Part shown: in pieces, positions 29,554 to 37,310 of the stretch
How the letters are laid out: each line of letters begins with the position of its first letter
Numbering within the stretch: position 1 is the stretch's first letter
Source of the DNA: Archangium sp.
Lineage (GTDB): Bacteria; Myxococcota; Myxococcia; Myxococcales; Myxococcaceae
Assembly: GCA_030695565.1 (NCBI GenBank)
Contig: JAUYRZ010000123.1
Span: forward strand, 163,031 to 227,030
Direction of reading: 5' to 3'
DNA: 64,000 bases
Translations under genes and position numbers: made by a program
The notes under the pieces: model-generated
Databases searched by the model: none
What the model saw: only the letters and a program-made list of their open reading frames with translations
What the model was told of the DNA's origin: nothing

Positions 29554-31188
29554 TTGGCATCGACACGTCACCAGCTGCTCGAAGGGTTGCGCACGCTGCA
29601 GGCGGCAGAGCAGGGCACCCTCTTCAAGCAGGCCCGGCTGAACGTCGCCATGTGTTACCCGAGCCCGTACCACGTGGGCATGAGCAGCCTGGGGTTCCAG
29701 ACCATCTACCGCGAGGTGCACGCCCACCCTGAAGCGACGGCGGAGCGGGTGTTCCTGCCCGACGACGTGGATGCGTGGCGCGCAGCGAAGGTGATGCCTT
29801 CGTCGATCGAGACCCAGCGCCCGCTCGACCAGTTTCAGGTGCTGGCCTTCTCGGTGGCCTACGAGCTCGAGGTGACCGGCCTGTTCGAGCTGCTCGAGTC
29901 GTCGGGGTTCCCCGCGCTCCGCGAGCAGCGCAGCGAGTCGATGCCCCTGGTGGTGGCCGGCGGCCCGCTCACCTTCAGCAACCCCGACCCGCTCGAGCCG
30001 TTCGTCGACGTGTTGTTGCAGGGGGAAGCCGAAGACCTGGTGGCCCCGCTGCTCGAGGCGGTGCTGGCCGGTGGCGGCAAGCAGGCCGTGCTCGCGCGGC
30101 TGGCGAACGTGCCGGGGTTCCGCGTGCCGGGGATGTCGGCCGAGTCGACCCGCGGGTTCGTCTTCAAGGCGACGGACATGCGGTTGCCGGCCTACTCGCA
30201 GATCGTCACCCAGAACACCGAGCTGCGCGGCATGTTCTTGATCGAGCCTGAGCGGGGGTGTTCGCGCGGGTGCCACTACTGCGTGATGCGCCGCACCACC
30301 AACGGCGGCATGCGCACCGTGCCCCCGGAGCGGGTGCTCTCGCTCATCCCCGCGGGTGTGAAGCGGGTGGGGCTGGTGGGCGCGGCGGTGACGGATCACC
30401 CGAAGATCGTCGAGCTGCTCGAGACCCTGGCCCGTGACGGAAAAGAAGTGGGCATCTCGTCGTTGCGGGCCGACCGGCTCACGCCTCGGTTGGTGGCGGC
30501 GCTCAAGGCGTGCGGCGCGCAGGTGCTCACGGTGGCCTCCGATGGGCCCAGCCAGCGGCTGCGCGATCTGGTCGATCGCAAACACTCCGAGCTGCAGATC
30601 GTCAACGCGGCCACCATGGCCAAGGCCGCGGGCTTCAAGCGGCTCAAGGTCTACAACGTCATCGGGCTGCCCACCGAGACCGACGAAGACATCGACGAGC
30701 TGGTGCGCTTCACGCTCGAGCTCTCGCGCATTCTCCCCGTGGCGCTGGGCGTGGCGCCTTTCGCGGCGAAGCGGAATACGCCGCTCGACGGCGCCCCGTT
30801 CGCGGGCATCGACGTGGTGGACAAGCGGCTGGAGCGCTTGCGCCGCGGGCTCAAGGGCCGTGCAGAGCTGCGGCCCACCAGCGCGCGCTGGGCCTGGGTG
30901 GAATACGTGATGGCGCAGTGTGGCCCGGAAGCGGGGCTCGCTGCGTACGACGCGTGGAAGGCGGGCGGGGCGTTCGCGGCGTGGAAGAAGGCGTTCGCCG
31001 CGCGGGATCTGCGCCCCTTCGAAGCGCGCCGCACGCCCGATGGCCGGCGCAACGCGGTGGCCTGGCCCACGGTGGGTCGCAAGTCGGGGCCCCTGTCGAT
31101 GCCCGAGGGCACCGAAGGGTTGCCGGCGAAGGTGGTCTCCGACTGGGGCCCGCTCGACTTGAAAGATCGCGGAGCATCGCCCCGCTGA
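29554..31188 (+). CDS. B12-binding-like/radical SAM protein
   Basis: 544 residues if the TTG at 29554 is used. The frame is open further back but through a hairpin and the previous gene's tail. The first strand ARLNVAMCYPSPYHVGMSSLG must be included, so the ATG at 29650 would be too late. The N-terminal part matches the B12-binding-like module before radical SAM domains (residues ~20-170). The Fe-S cluster motif is GCSRGCHYC (CxxxCxxC) near residue 235, with IGLPTETDEDI typical of the barrel. The reaction is unknown; relatives modify RNA, lipids or cofactors. TGATG overlap couples it to the EamA gene. Confidence 0.85.
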   Translation: MASTRHQLLEGLRTLQAAEQGTLFKQARLNVAMCYPSPYHVGMSSLGFQTIYREVHAHPEATAERVFLPDDVDAWRAAKVMPSSIETQRPLDQFQVLAFSVAYELEVTGLFELLESSGFPALREQRSESMPLVVAGGPLTFSNPDPLEPFVDVLLQGEAEDLVAPLLEAVLAGGGKQAVLARLANVPGFRVPGMSAESTRGFVFKATDMRLPAYSQIVTQNTELRGMFLIEPERGCSRGCHYCVMRRTTNGGMRTVPPERVLSLIPAGVKRVGLVGAAVTDHPKIVELLETLARDGKEVGISSLRADRLTPRLVAALKACGAQVLTVASDGPSQRLRDLVDRKHSELQIVNAATMAKAAGFKRLKVYNVIGLPTETDEDIDELVRFTLELSRILPVALGVAPFAAKRNTPLDGAPFAGIDVVDKRLERLRRGLKGRAELRPTSARWAWVEYVMAQCGPEAGLAAYDAWKAGGAFAAWKKAFAARDLRPFEARRTPDGRRNAVAWPTVGRKSGPLSMPEGTEGLPAKVVSDWGPLDLKDRGASPR

Positions 31189-32117
31189 TGGCGTCTTCGA
31201 CGCAGAAGGTGGCCACCTTCGCGTTGTTGGTGGCGACGGCGGTGTGGGGCGCGACGTTCGTCACCGTGAAGGATGCGCTGAGCGGCTCAGACGTCTTCAC
31301 GTTCCTCTCGCTGCGATTTACCGTGGGCGCGCTCACCGCGGGCACGCTGGCCCTGGTGCTGGAACGTCGCGGCGGCTTCTCGGTCGCGGCCCTCAAGGCA
31401 GGCGTCGGCCTGGGCGTGCTGCTGTACGGAGGCTATGCGCTGCAGACGGTGGGGCTCGAGACCACCACGCCCGCGCGCAGCGCCTTCATCACCGGCCTCG
31501 CGGTCATCTTCGTGCCCTTCGTGAGCTGGCGGCTGACCGGCCAACGCCCGCCCACCCGCGCCTTCGTCGCCCCGGCGATCGCGCTGCTCGGGTTGCAGCA
31601 GCTGACCGGCGTGTCGCTGAACGATCCGATTCCCACCGGTGATCTGCTCACCCTGGGCTGTGCCGTCGTCTACGCGATTCACATCGCGGGCATCGGGCAG
31701 TGGGGCAAGGGGCTGCCGGTGCTGCAGCTCACTGCGGTGCAGTTGAGCGTGGTGGCGGTGCTCTCGGCCGCCTCGTTGCCCTTCGTGGAGCGCCGCTTCG
31801 AGCCCACGGGGAGCTACTGGGCCGCGGTGCTCTTCACCGGCGTGGTGGCCAGCGCCCTGGCCATCGGGGCCCAGGTCTGGGCGCAGGCACAGGTGACGGC
31901 GGTGCGGGCGGCGGTCATCTATTCGCTCGAGCCGGTGTTCGCGATCTCCTGGGCCGCGGTGACGGGGCTGGGTTGGCCCAGTGTCGCGGAGTGGGTGGGC
32001 GGCGGCTTCATCCTCGCGGCGGTGATGGTCTCTGAAGTGCCTCTCCCTTCGGTCGCAGCGCCGGCCACTCCTGATTCAAGACCGCAAAGAGGAGCGAGTC
32101 GCACCACTCGCCCTTGA
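31188..32117 (+). CDS. EamA/DMT-family transporter
   Basis: 309 residues with about ten hydrophobic helices in two repeats. The first starts FALLVATAVWGATFVTVKDAL and the second LTLGCAVVYAIHIAGIGQWGK, as in EamA/RhaT drug/metabolite exporters. It overlaps the radical SAM stop by one base (TGATG), so both come from one message. The last ~20 residues (SVAAPATPDSRPQRGAS) lie beyond the final helix and are encoded antisense to the end of the GNAT gene. It is an inner-membrane exporter or importer of a small metabolite, perhaps the product of the radical SAM enzyme; that link is inference. Confidence 0.88.
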   Translation: MASSTQKVATFALLVATAVWGATFVTVKDALSGSDVFTFLSLRFTVGALTAGTLALVLERRGGFSVAALKAGVGLGVLLYGGYALQTVGLETTTPARSAFITGLAVIFVPFVSWRLTGQRPPTRAFVAPAIALLGLQQLTGVSLNDPIPTGDLLTLGCAVVYAIHIAGIGQWGKGLPVLQLTAVQLSVVAVLSAASLPFVERRFEPTGSYWAAVLFTGVVASALAIGAQVWAQAQVTAVRAAVIYSLEPVFAISWAAVTGLGWPSVAEWVGGGFILAAVMVSEVPLPSVAAPATPDSRPQRGASRTTRP

Positions 32118-32601
32118 GCCACCAGTTCTCCCTCAAGTGGCCCTCGCGGCGCATGCCCGCGCGCTCCATCACGCGGGCAGAGCCGACGTTGCGTGGATCG
32201 CAGTCACCGTAGACGCGGTGAAGCTTCAGCTCGTCGAAGGCGAAGTCGAGCAATGCGGGCAGCACTTCTGAAGCGAAGCCCTTGCCCCAGAGATCGTGCC
32301 GCAAGGTGAACCAGAGCTGCGCCTCACGGTGCTCGGGGCGTTCGATCTTGAAGCCCGCGCGCCCGAGGAAGCGGTCGTCGTCGGGCAGGCAGATCGCGAG
32401 GTCGTAGACGAGGCGCGGGCTCGCGGCCTGCGCGGCGATGGAGGTCTCGAGGTACTGCTTCGTGCCGGCCTCATCGAGCACGTCGTTGCTCTGGAAGCGC
32501 ACCACGCGTGGATCGCGGTCGAGCCGCTGCGCCTCGACCCAGTCGTCAGCGCGCAGCTCGCGGAGCACCAGGCGTTTCGTCGCGAGCCGCACGGGATTCA
32601 T
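32008..32601 (-). CDS. RimJ/RimL-type GNAT N-acetyltransferase
   Basis: 197 residues from the ATG at 32599-32601 (MNPVRLATKRLVLRELRADDW), the standard Acetyltransf_3 start; earlier ATGs would run into the divergent dus start. The acetyl-CoA loop region appears as LRHDLWGKGFASEVLPALLDFAF, followed by VYGDCDPRNVGSARVMERAGMRREGHLRENWW. It acetylates an amine, such as a ribosomal N-terminus or drug; the target is unknown. The last ~18 residues (ALRPKGEALQRPSPPRG) overlap the EamA gene antisense by 110 nt. It is oriented divergently from dus, with only 55 nt between starts. Confidence 0.9.
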   Translation of the reverse strand: MNPVRLATKRLVLRELRADDWVEAQRLDRDPRVVRFQSNDVLDEAGTKQYLETSIAAQAASPRLVYDLAICLPDDDRFLGRAGFKIERPEHREAQLWFTLRHDLWGKGFASEVLPALLDFAFDELKLHRVYGDCDPRNVGSARVMERAGMRREGHLRENWWLKGEWCDSLLFAVLNQEWPALRPKGEALQRPSPPRG

Positions 32602-32656
32602 GGGGCCGAAGGTAATCCCTCGACGGCTCTCGGGAGGAGCGGTTACGTGAAAGGCC

Positions 32657-33634
32657 ATGACTGCCCGCCGCGTGCTGCCCTGGGATGAGGGCCGACAGCC
32701 CCTCATGCTCGCGCCCATGCAAGGGGTGACCAACCGCGCGGTGCGAGACGTGTTCGTCGACTGGGTGCGGCCCGACGTGGTCTTCACCGAGTTCATGCGC
32801 GTGCGGCATGGCGGAGACGCCGATGGTCCCGCGCGGCTCTCGGCGGGAGATCTCGAAGACGCCCGGCCTCACGTGCGCGGCGTGCCGCTGGTCGTTCAGC
32901 TCATCGGCCGCGACCAGGGCCCGCTGGTCGAGGCGGCGCTCGCAGCTCAAGACGCGGGTGCGATTCATCTGAACCTCAACATGGGCTGTCCCTACGGCCG
33001 CATGAACGTGGGCTGCGGCGGCGGCATGTTGGAGCGGCCGGAAGAACTCCCCGAGATCCTCGGCGCCTTGCGCAAGGCCATCGTCGGTAGCTTCTCCATC
33101 AAGGTGCGCGCGGGGTACTCCGACCCGGAGCAGGTCTTCTCGCTGCTCTCGCTCTTCGAGGACGCAGGGGTGGACTTTCTGGTGCTCCACGCGCGTACGG
33201 TGGTGCAGCGGTACGACGGGTTCGCGGATCATTCGATCACCGCGCGCGTGGTGAAGGCGTCGCGGCTGCCGGTGATCGCCAATGGAGACATCAACGCCGT
33301 GGAGATCGGCGCGTCCATTCTTCGCGACACTGGCGCGGCGGGGCTGATGCTCGGGCGCGGGGCGATGCGGGATCCCGTTCTGTTCGAGCGGTTGCGGGGC
33401 AGGGCGGTGGCGACTCCGACTGAAGAAGATCGAGTGCAGGCCCTGCAGCGGTTCCTCCGTCAACTTGCTGAGCGGTACGGGGCGCTGTTCTGTGGCGATG
33501 CGCAGGTGCTCAACAAGTTGAAGAGCTCACTGGCCGTGATGGATCCGCCCGAAGACTCGAAGCCGTTCAAGGTGCTGCGGAAGGCGAAGTCGGTCGACGC
33601 ATTTTGTGAAGCGGTCGAAGCGCTCAGTGACTGA
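32657..33634 (+). CDS. tRNA-dihydrouridine synthase family protein
   Basis: 325 residues. The FMN-barrel start is MLAPMQGVTNRAVRDVF and the catalytic Cys lies in LNLNMGCPYGRMNVGCGGGML. KVRAGY supplies the phosphate/FMN lysine, LHARTVVQRYDG and VIANGDI complete the Dus signature. It reduces specific uridines in tRNA D-loops using NADPH. Which positions are modified (DusA/B/C type) cannot be told; the sequence resembles the DusC-like group most. GAAAGG precedes the ATG. It begins divergently 55 nt from the GNAT gene and ends before a long perfect palindrome. Confidence 0.92.
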   Translation: MTARRVLPWDEGRQPLMLAPMQGVTNRAVRDVFVDWVRPDVVFTEFMRVRHGGDADGPARLSAGDLEDARPHVRGVPLVVQLIGRDQGPLVEAALAAQDAGAIHLNLNMGCPYGRMNVGCGGGMLERPEELPEILGALRKAIVGSFSIKVRAGYSDPEQVFSLLSLFEDAGVDFLVLHARTVVQRYDGFADHSITARVVKASRLPVIANGDINAVEIGASILRDTGAAGLMLGRGAMRDPVLFERLRGRAVATPTEEDRVQALQRFLRQLAERYGALFCGDAQVLNKLKSSLAVMDPPEDSKPFKVLRKAKSVDAFCEAVEALSD

Positions 33635-33760
33635 CCGTCGAAGCAAAGCGCCTTGAAGAACGTGGTGGGTGACGGACCTTGTTCGTGCTCATCGCGCGCA
33701 GGCCTCTCAGCCGCGGGCGAGGATGCTCATGTGACGAGGTCCTGCCGGGGCGACTTCTAC

Positions 33761-33808
33761 GGCCGTAACAACCCTGTAGTTACGCGTCACTACAGGGTTG
33801 TTATGGCT
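33761..33808. terminator. Long inverted repeat between convergent dus and marR genes
   Basis: Arms 33761-33780 and 33789-33808 pair over 20 nt: a perfect 15-nt core (33766-33780 with 33789-33803) extended by five pairs of which two are G-T wobbles, around loop TACGCGTC. There is no T-run on either side. As it lies between two 3' ends it probably works as a bidirectional terminator, though an operator or mobile-element remnant is possible. Confidence 0.6.
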
Positions 33809-33825
33809 TAAAGAGGAGCCCGACC

Positions 33826-34299
33826 TCAGTGGTCCCGGCCGGTAGGCAGGGGATCGACAGGCGGATCCACGAGCCCCAGCGAGAACGGGTTTCTCACGGC
33901 CATTGTTTGCTTCATCAGCTCATCGAGCGACCGCAGCCACTCGCGGAAGTTCACCCCTCTTCGTTCAAGTTCTGCGTCCTGATGACCGAAGCCATCCTGC
34001 AGGATTCCCCAGGTTTCGCGCCCGTGCTCCGTCAAGCCCCAGCCTTCAGTCCGATTGCGCGTATCGGACTCGAACCGCTGCACCAGGAAGCGGTCCTCGA
34101 GGCGAACAAGGGTTCGCTGAACACTCTGCTGCTTCCTGCCGACCCGAGCGGCAATCATGGATGCGCCGATTCCTTCGCGCTCGACGATCCAGGCGAGCAC
34201 CAGCGCATCCTGCGTCGTCAGCCGCACGCGCTTTGTCACATGCATGAGGAAATGATCGAGCACCGCCGCCAACTGCTTCATCACCAACACCGTTTGCAT
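33826..34299 (-). CDS. MarR-family winged-helix transcriptional regulator
   Basis: 157 residues from MQTVLVMKQLAAVLDHFLMHV; the ATG at 34297-34299 has AAGGGGG upstream, while the further ATG at 34347 lacks one. The DNA-binding part shows MTKRVRLTTQDALVLAWIVEREGIGASMIAARVGRKQQSVQRTLVRLEDRFLVQR in pattern, the standard MarR helix-turn-helix and wing. It is a dimeric repressor or sensor of small ligands by family. No divergent target other than the ComM-like gene is seen, 309 nt away. C-terminal helices carry the dimer interface. Confidence 0.85.
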   Translation of the reverse strand: MQTVLVMKQLAAVLDHFLMHVTKRVRLTTQDALVLAWIVEREGIGASMIAARVGRKQQSVQRTLVRLEDRFLVQRFESDTRNRTEGWGLTEHGRETWGILQDGFGHQDAELERRGVNFREWLRSLDELMKQTMAVRNPFSLGLVDPPVDPLPTGRDH

Positions 34300-34608
34300 G
34301 AATCCCCCTTTGGTTGCGGAACCCGTCATCGCACACGGCTCCGACAACCGAACCGAACCACCACGTCACATGAGCTCACCTCGCGACGTGCCGAGAGCCC
34401 GCTCGCGACGAGCGTGCCTCAAAGCCCCTCACCCACCACCACTCATCAAGGCCGCTGAGTCCACCATTCGCACCACTCGGCTGGAGCACGGAGACGCCAC
34501 CGCTTCTGCTGCCCATCGAGAATGCGCTCGAAGAATCGGTACAACACACAACCACCAGCCTCATGGCGCGCGCCTTGCGAGCACGAGTCCTCCAGGAGGT
34601 GGGACCCG
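34300..34608. other. 309-nt intergenic region between marR and comM
   Basis: Divergent spacer holding the promoters for the MarR-family gene and comM. I see a short palindrome GCTCG-CGA-CGAGC near 34404 and scattered CCAC/CAACC runs, but no clear MarR-type operator, no gene with coding-like composition and no repeat element. A short open frame on each strand here shows no recognisable protein. Confidence 0.5.
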
Positions 34609-36213
34609 ATGCTGGCTCGCGTGAAATCTGGAGCACTGATGGGCGTGGACGCAGTGGTGGTGGAAGTGGAGGTCGACATGTCCCTGGGCATGCCCTTCTT
34701 CAACGTGGTGGGCCTGCCGGAAGGCGCGGTGAAAGAGTCGAAGGTGCGGGTGACCTCGGCCTTGAAGAACGGCGGCTTCACGCTCCCGATGAAGCGCATC
34801 ACGGTCAACCTCGCGCCCGCCGACCTGAAGAAAGAAGGCGCCACCTTCGAGCTGCCCATCGCGCTCGGGGTGCTGGCCGCCGCGGGTCTCATCGACCACG
34901 AGCCCCTCCAGGGCTACCTCTTCGGAGGCGAGCTCGCCCTCGACGGTGCGCTCAAGCCCATCCGCGGCGTCTTGCCGCTCGCCCTCGCCGCACGCGACGG
35001 CGGCTTTCGCGGCGTGATGGTGCCCATGGCCAACGCCGGAGAAGCCGCGCTGGTCGATCGCATCGAGGTGCTCGCGGTCGAGTCGATCACCCAGGCCGTG
35101 ATGCACTTCACCGGCGAAGAGCGCATCACCCCGTACGATCGCACCCGCCCGCACGTGAGCCCCACGGTCGATCTCAACGCCGTCGACATGTCAGAGGTGC
35201 GCGGCCAACAAGACGTCAAAGACGCCCTCGAGATGGCCGCCGCGGGAGGCCACAACGTCTTGCTCTGCGGAGCGCCCGGCTCGGGCAAGACCATGCTCGC
35301 GCGAAGGCTCCCGGGAATTCTTCCGCGCATGACCTTCCAGGAAGAGCTCGAGGTCACCCGCATCTACTCGGTGCTCGGCCTGCTCTCCGACGGCCAGTCA
35401 CTCATCAAGGATCGGCCCTTTCGCGCGCCCCACCACACCATCAGCGACGCGGGCCTGGTCGGCGGTGGCCCTCAGACCCGGCCCGGAGAGCTCTCCATGG
35501 CGCACCGCGGGCTGCTCTTCCTCGACGAGCTGCCCGAGTTCCGCAGGCACGTGCTCGAGGTGCTGCGCCAACCTCTCGAAGAAGGCGTGGTGCGCCTCGC
35601 CCGCGCCAATCACCACGTCACCTATCCCTGCCAGGTGATGTTGATGGCCGCGATGAACCCGTGCCCGTGCGGCTTCTACAACGTGTCTCCCGATCGCGCC
35701 TGCATCTGCGGCGAGACCAAGGTGAAGGAGTACTTCAACCGCATCTCCGGGCCGCTGCTCGATCGCCTCGACATCAGCCTGCCCACCCGGCCGGTCGACG
35801 TGAAGCTGCTCTCCCTCTCCACCCGGCAGGAGAAACCCTCGTCCTGGTTTCGCGAGCGGGTGGAGGCGGCGCGCGCGATTCAGGCCGAGCGTTTTCGCGA
35901 CGAACCCGGCATCTACTCGAACGCCCAGATGGGCCCGCGGCTGCTCAGCCAACACGTCAAGCCCACCGAGGGCGCCCTGCGCATGCTGGAGAACTCGGTG
36001 AAGGCCTTCGGGCTCTCGGCGCGCGCCCATGATCGCATCCTCAAGATGGCCCGCACCCGGGCGGATCTCGAAGGGCACGCCATCGTGAACGATCAGCACA
36101 TGTCGTTCGCGGTGGGCTGCCGGGTGCTCGATCGCAAGGGCTGGCTCCCCGGTGAATCGGCCCCTCCGCTGTGGGTCAAACCCCTGCCTGCGCTCAAGAC
36201 TCCACCGAAGTAG
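34609..36213 (+). CDS. comM: YifB/ComM-family Mg-chelatase-like AAA+ ATPase
   Basis: 534 residues from the ATG at 34609 (AGGAGG nine nt upstream); an upstream ATG at 34522 lacks one. The N-terminal Lon-like module (MLARVKSGALMGVDAVVVEVEVD) precedes the AAA+ core with Walker A GAPGSGKTM near 224 and LLFLDELPEF as Walker B. A Cys cluster (NPCPCGF, CICGE) and the C-terminal helical domain follow. In other bacteria ComM aids branch migration during natural transformation. That role is family knowledge. It is monocistronic with a small Cys-rich lipoprotein gene downstream. Confidence 0.92.
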   Translation: MLARVKSGALMGVDAVVVEVEVDMSLGMPFFNVVGLPEGAVKESKVRVTSALKNGGFTLPMKRITVNLAPADLKKEGATFELPIALGVLAAAGLIDHEPLQGYLFGGELALDGALKPIRGVLPLALAARDGGFRGVMVPMANAGEAALVDRIEVLAVESITQAVMHFTGEERITPYDRTRPHVSPTVDLNAVDMSEVRGQQDVKDALEMAAAGGHNVLLCGAPGSGKTMLARRLPGILPRMTFQEELEVTRIYSVLGLLSDGQSLIKDRPFRAPHHTISDAGLVGGGPQTRPGELSMAHRGLLFLDELPEFRRHVLEVLRQPLEEGVVRLARANHHVTYPCQVMLMAAMNPCPCGFYNVSPDRACICGETKVKEYFNRISGPLLDRLDISLPTRPVDVKLLSLSTRQEKPSSWFRERVEAARAIQAERFRDEPGIYSNAQMGPRLLSQHVKPTEGALRMLENSVKAFGLSARAHDRILKMARTRADLEGHAIVNDQHMSFAVGCRVLDRKGWLPGESAPPLWVKPLPALKTPPK

Positions 36214-36237
36214 AGCCAGCGAGTAGGGTGCGCCGTC

Positions 36238-36720
36238 ATGACTCGTACCCTCACTCTGACCCTTGGTTTTCTCGCGCTCACCGGCTGCGTCTCCGTGGTG
36301 GATGCCCGCGAAGGCGGCGCGCAACGCAACTGCCGCTTCGAGCAGCGCTGCGGCAACATCGGCTCGGGCCAGAACTACGCCAACGTCGACGAGTGCCTGG
36401 TGGCGAAGCGCAAGACCTTTCAGGACCTCTGGCCCACCGACAAGTGTGACGGCCGCATCAACGGCCAGACGCTCAACGTGTGTTTCCAGGCGATCGAAAA
36501 CACCCAGTGCAACAACATCGTCGACTTCATCGCCACCTTCTCGAAGTGCGAAGCGAACGACGTGTGCACCGAGGGCGCACCGAAGGGCTGCAACTGCGGC
36601 AACGGTGAGACCTGCTGCAACAACGCGTGCACCAACCTGCAGAACGACCGGAACAACTGCGGTGGCTGCGGCACGACCTGTGGTTCAGGGCTGAGCTGCC
36701 AGTCGGGCGTCTGCCGCTGA
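36238..36720 (+). CDS. Small Cys-rich lipoprotein
   Basis: 160 residues. Signal peptide with lipobox LALTGC (Cys near 17), then two Cys-bearing segments and a C-terminal Cys-rich repeat (CNCGNGETCCNNACTNLQND then NNCGGCGTTCGSGLSCQSG). The last matches the TIL-like Cys module common in myxobacterial surface proteins. It lies 24 nt downstream of comM in the same direction and runs up to 5 nt before the end of the convergent cyclic-nucleotide-binding gene. It should be an outer-membrane or periplasmic lipoprotein. No function is recognisable. Composition is similar to its neighbours. Confidence 0.85.
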   Translation: MTRTLTLTLGFLALTGCVSVVDAREGGAQRNCRFEQRCGNIGSGQNYANVDECLVAKRKTFQDLWPTDKCDGRINGQTLNVCFQAIENTQCNNIVDFIATFSKCEANDVCTEGAPKGCNCGNGETCCNNACTNLQNDRNNCGGCGTTCGSGLSCQSGVCR

Positions 36721-36725
36721 GGCGA

Positions 36726-37193
36726 CTACCTGGGGCCGAACGACGACAACGCGAAGAACGCGCGAATCTTGTCGTTCGTCTCCCGCAGCCGCGAGCTGAG
36801 CGTGCGCACGAAGGTCCACAGGAGCGTCGAGGCGAGCTCCTTGTCGGTGAACATCACCTCGTCGAGCTTCTCGCGTGACAGCTCGTAGAGCAGGCAGGTG
36901 GTGTGCGCGATGGCGTCGGCGCTGCGCGGGCCCTCTTCGATGAGGCTCATCTCGCCGAAGTACTGGCCGCGTTCGAGAATCGCGAGCGCCTCCTCGCCGA
37001 TGCCCGGCACCATCTTGGAGATGCGCACCTTGCCCTCGACGATGATGAACATCGACGTGCCAGCAGAGCCCTCCTTGAAGATGTGCGTGCTGCCGGGGAA
37101 CTTCGACTCCTTGAGGGCCGCTGCCAGCTTGCGCAGCTGTGCTGACGTCATGCCCTCGAACAGCGCGACTTTTCTCAGGATTTCGACGTCCAT
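36726..37193 (-). CDS. Cyclic-nucleotide-binding (CRP/cNMP) domain protein
   Basis: 155 residues from MDVEILRKVALFEGMTSAQL (ATG 37191-37193). The ORF is open far upstream but antisense to trxB, so a start in or near 37193-37270 is required; the one chosen fits the family. The cNMP fold shows FKEGSAGTSMFIIVEGKVRI, then GEMSLIEEGPRSADAIA as the phosphate-binding cassette. No helix-turn-helix follows, so it is a stand-alone sensor rather than a CRP-type regulator. Start sites of this and trxB are 117 nt apart. The ligand and partner are unknown. Confidence 0.87.
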   Translation of the reverse strand: MDVEILRKVALFEGMTSAQLRKLAAALKESKFPGSTHIFKEGSAGTSMFIIVEGKVRISKMVPGIGEEALAILERGQYFGEMSLIEEGPRSADAIAHTTCLLYELSREKLDEVMFTDKELASTLLWTFVRTLSSRLRETNDKIRAFFALSSFGPR

Positions 37194-37310
37194 CGGCTGT
37201 AGTTCGTAGCACACCGAAACCGAAGTCCGAGTTTCTGTACTTCGAGCCGAGCCAGCCGCCCCTTTCATGGCTATTGAGAGGCGGTCGTTTCCCTTTCTGA
37301 AGGAGCTGTC

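Noticed and set aside
30510..31187. Long N-terminal extension to the EamA gene
   Set aside because: It overlaps the radical SAM coding sequence in another frame. The ATG at 31188 with a TGATG overlap fits the transporter start.
33635..33760. Small gene between dus and the palindrome
   Set aside because: No frame with a plausible start, ribosome site and protein-like sequence. Treated as 3' spacer.
34376..34636. 86-codon minus frame between marR and comM
   Set aside because: It overlaps the comM ribosome site, has no ribosome site of its own and no recognisable protein pattern.
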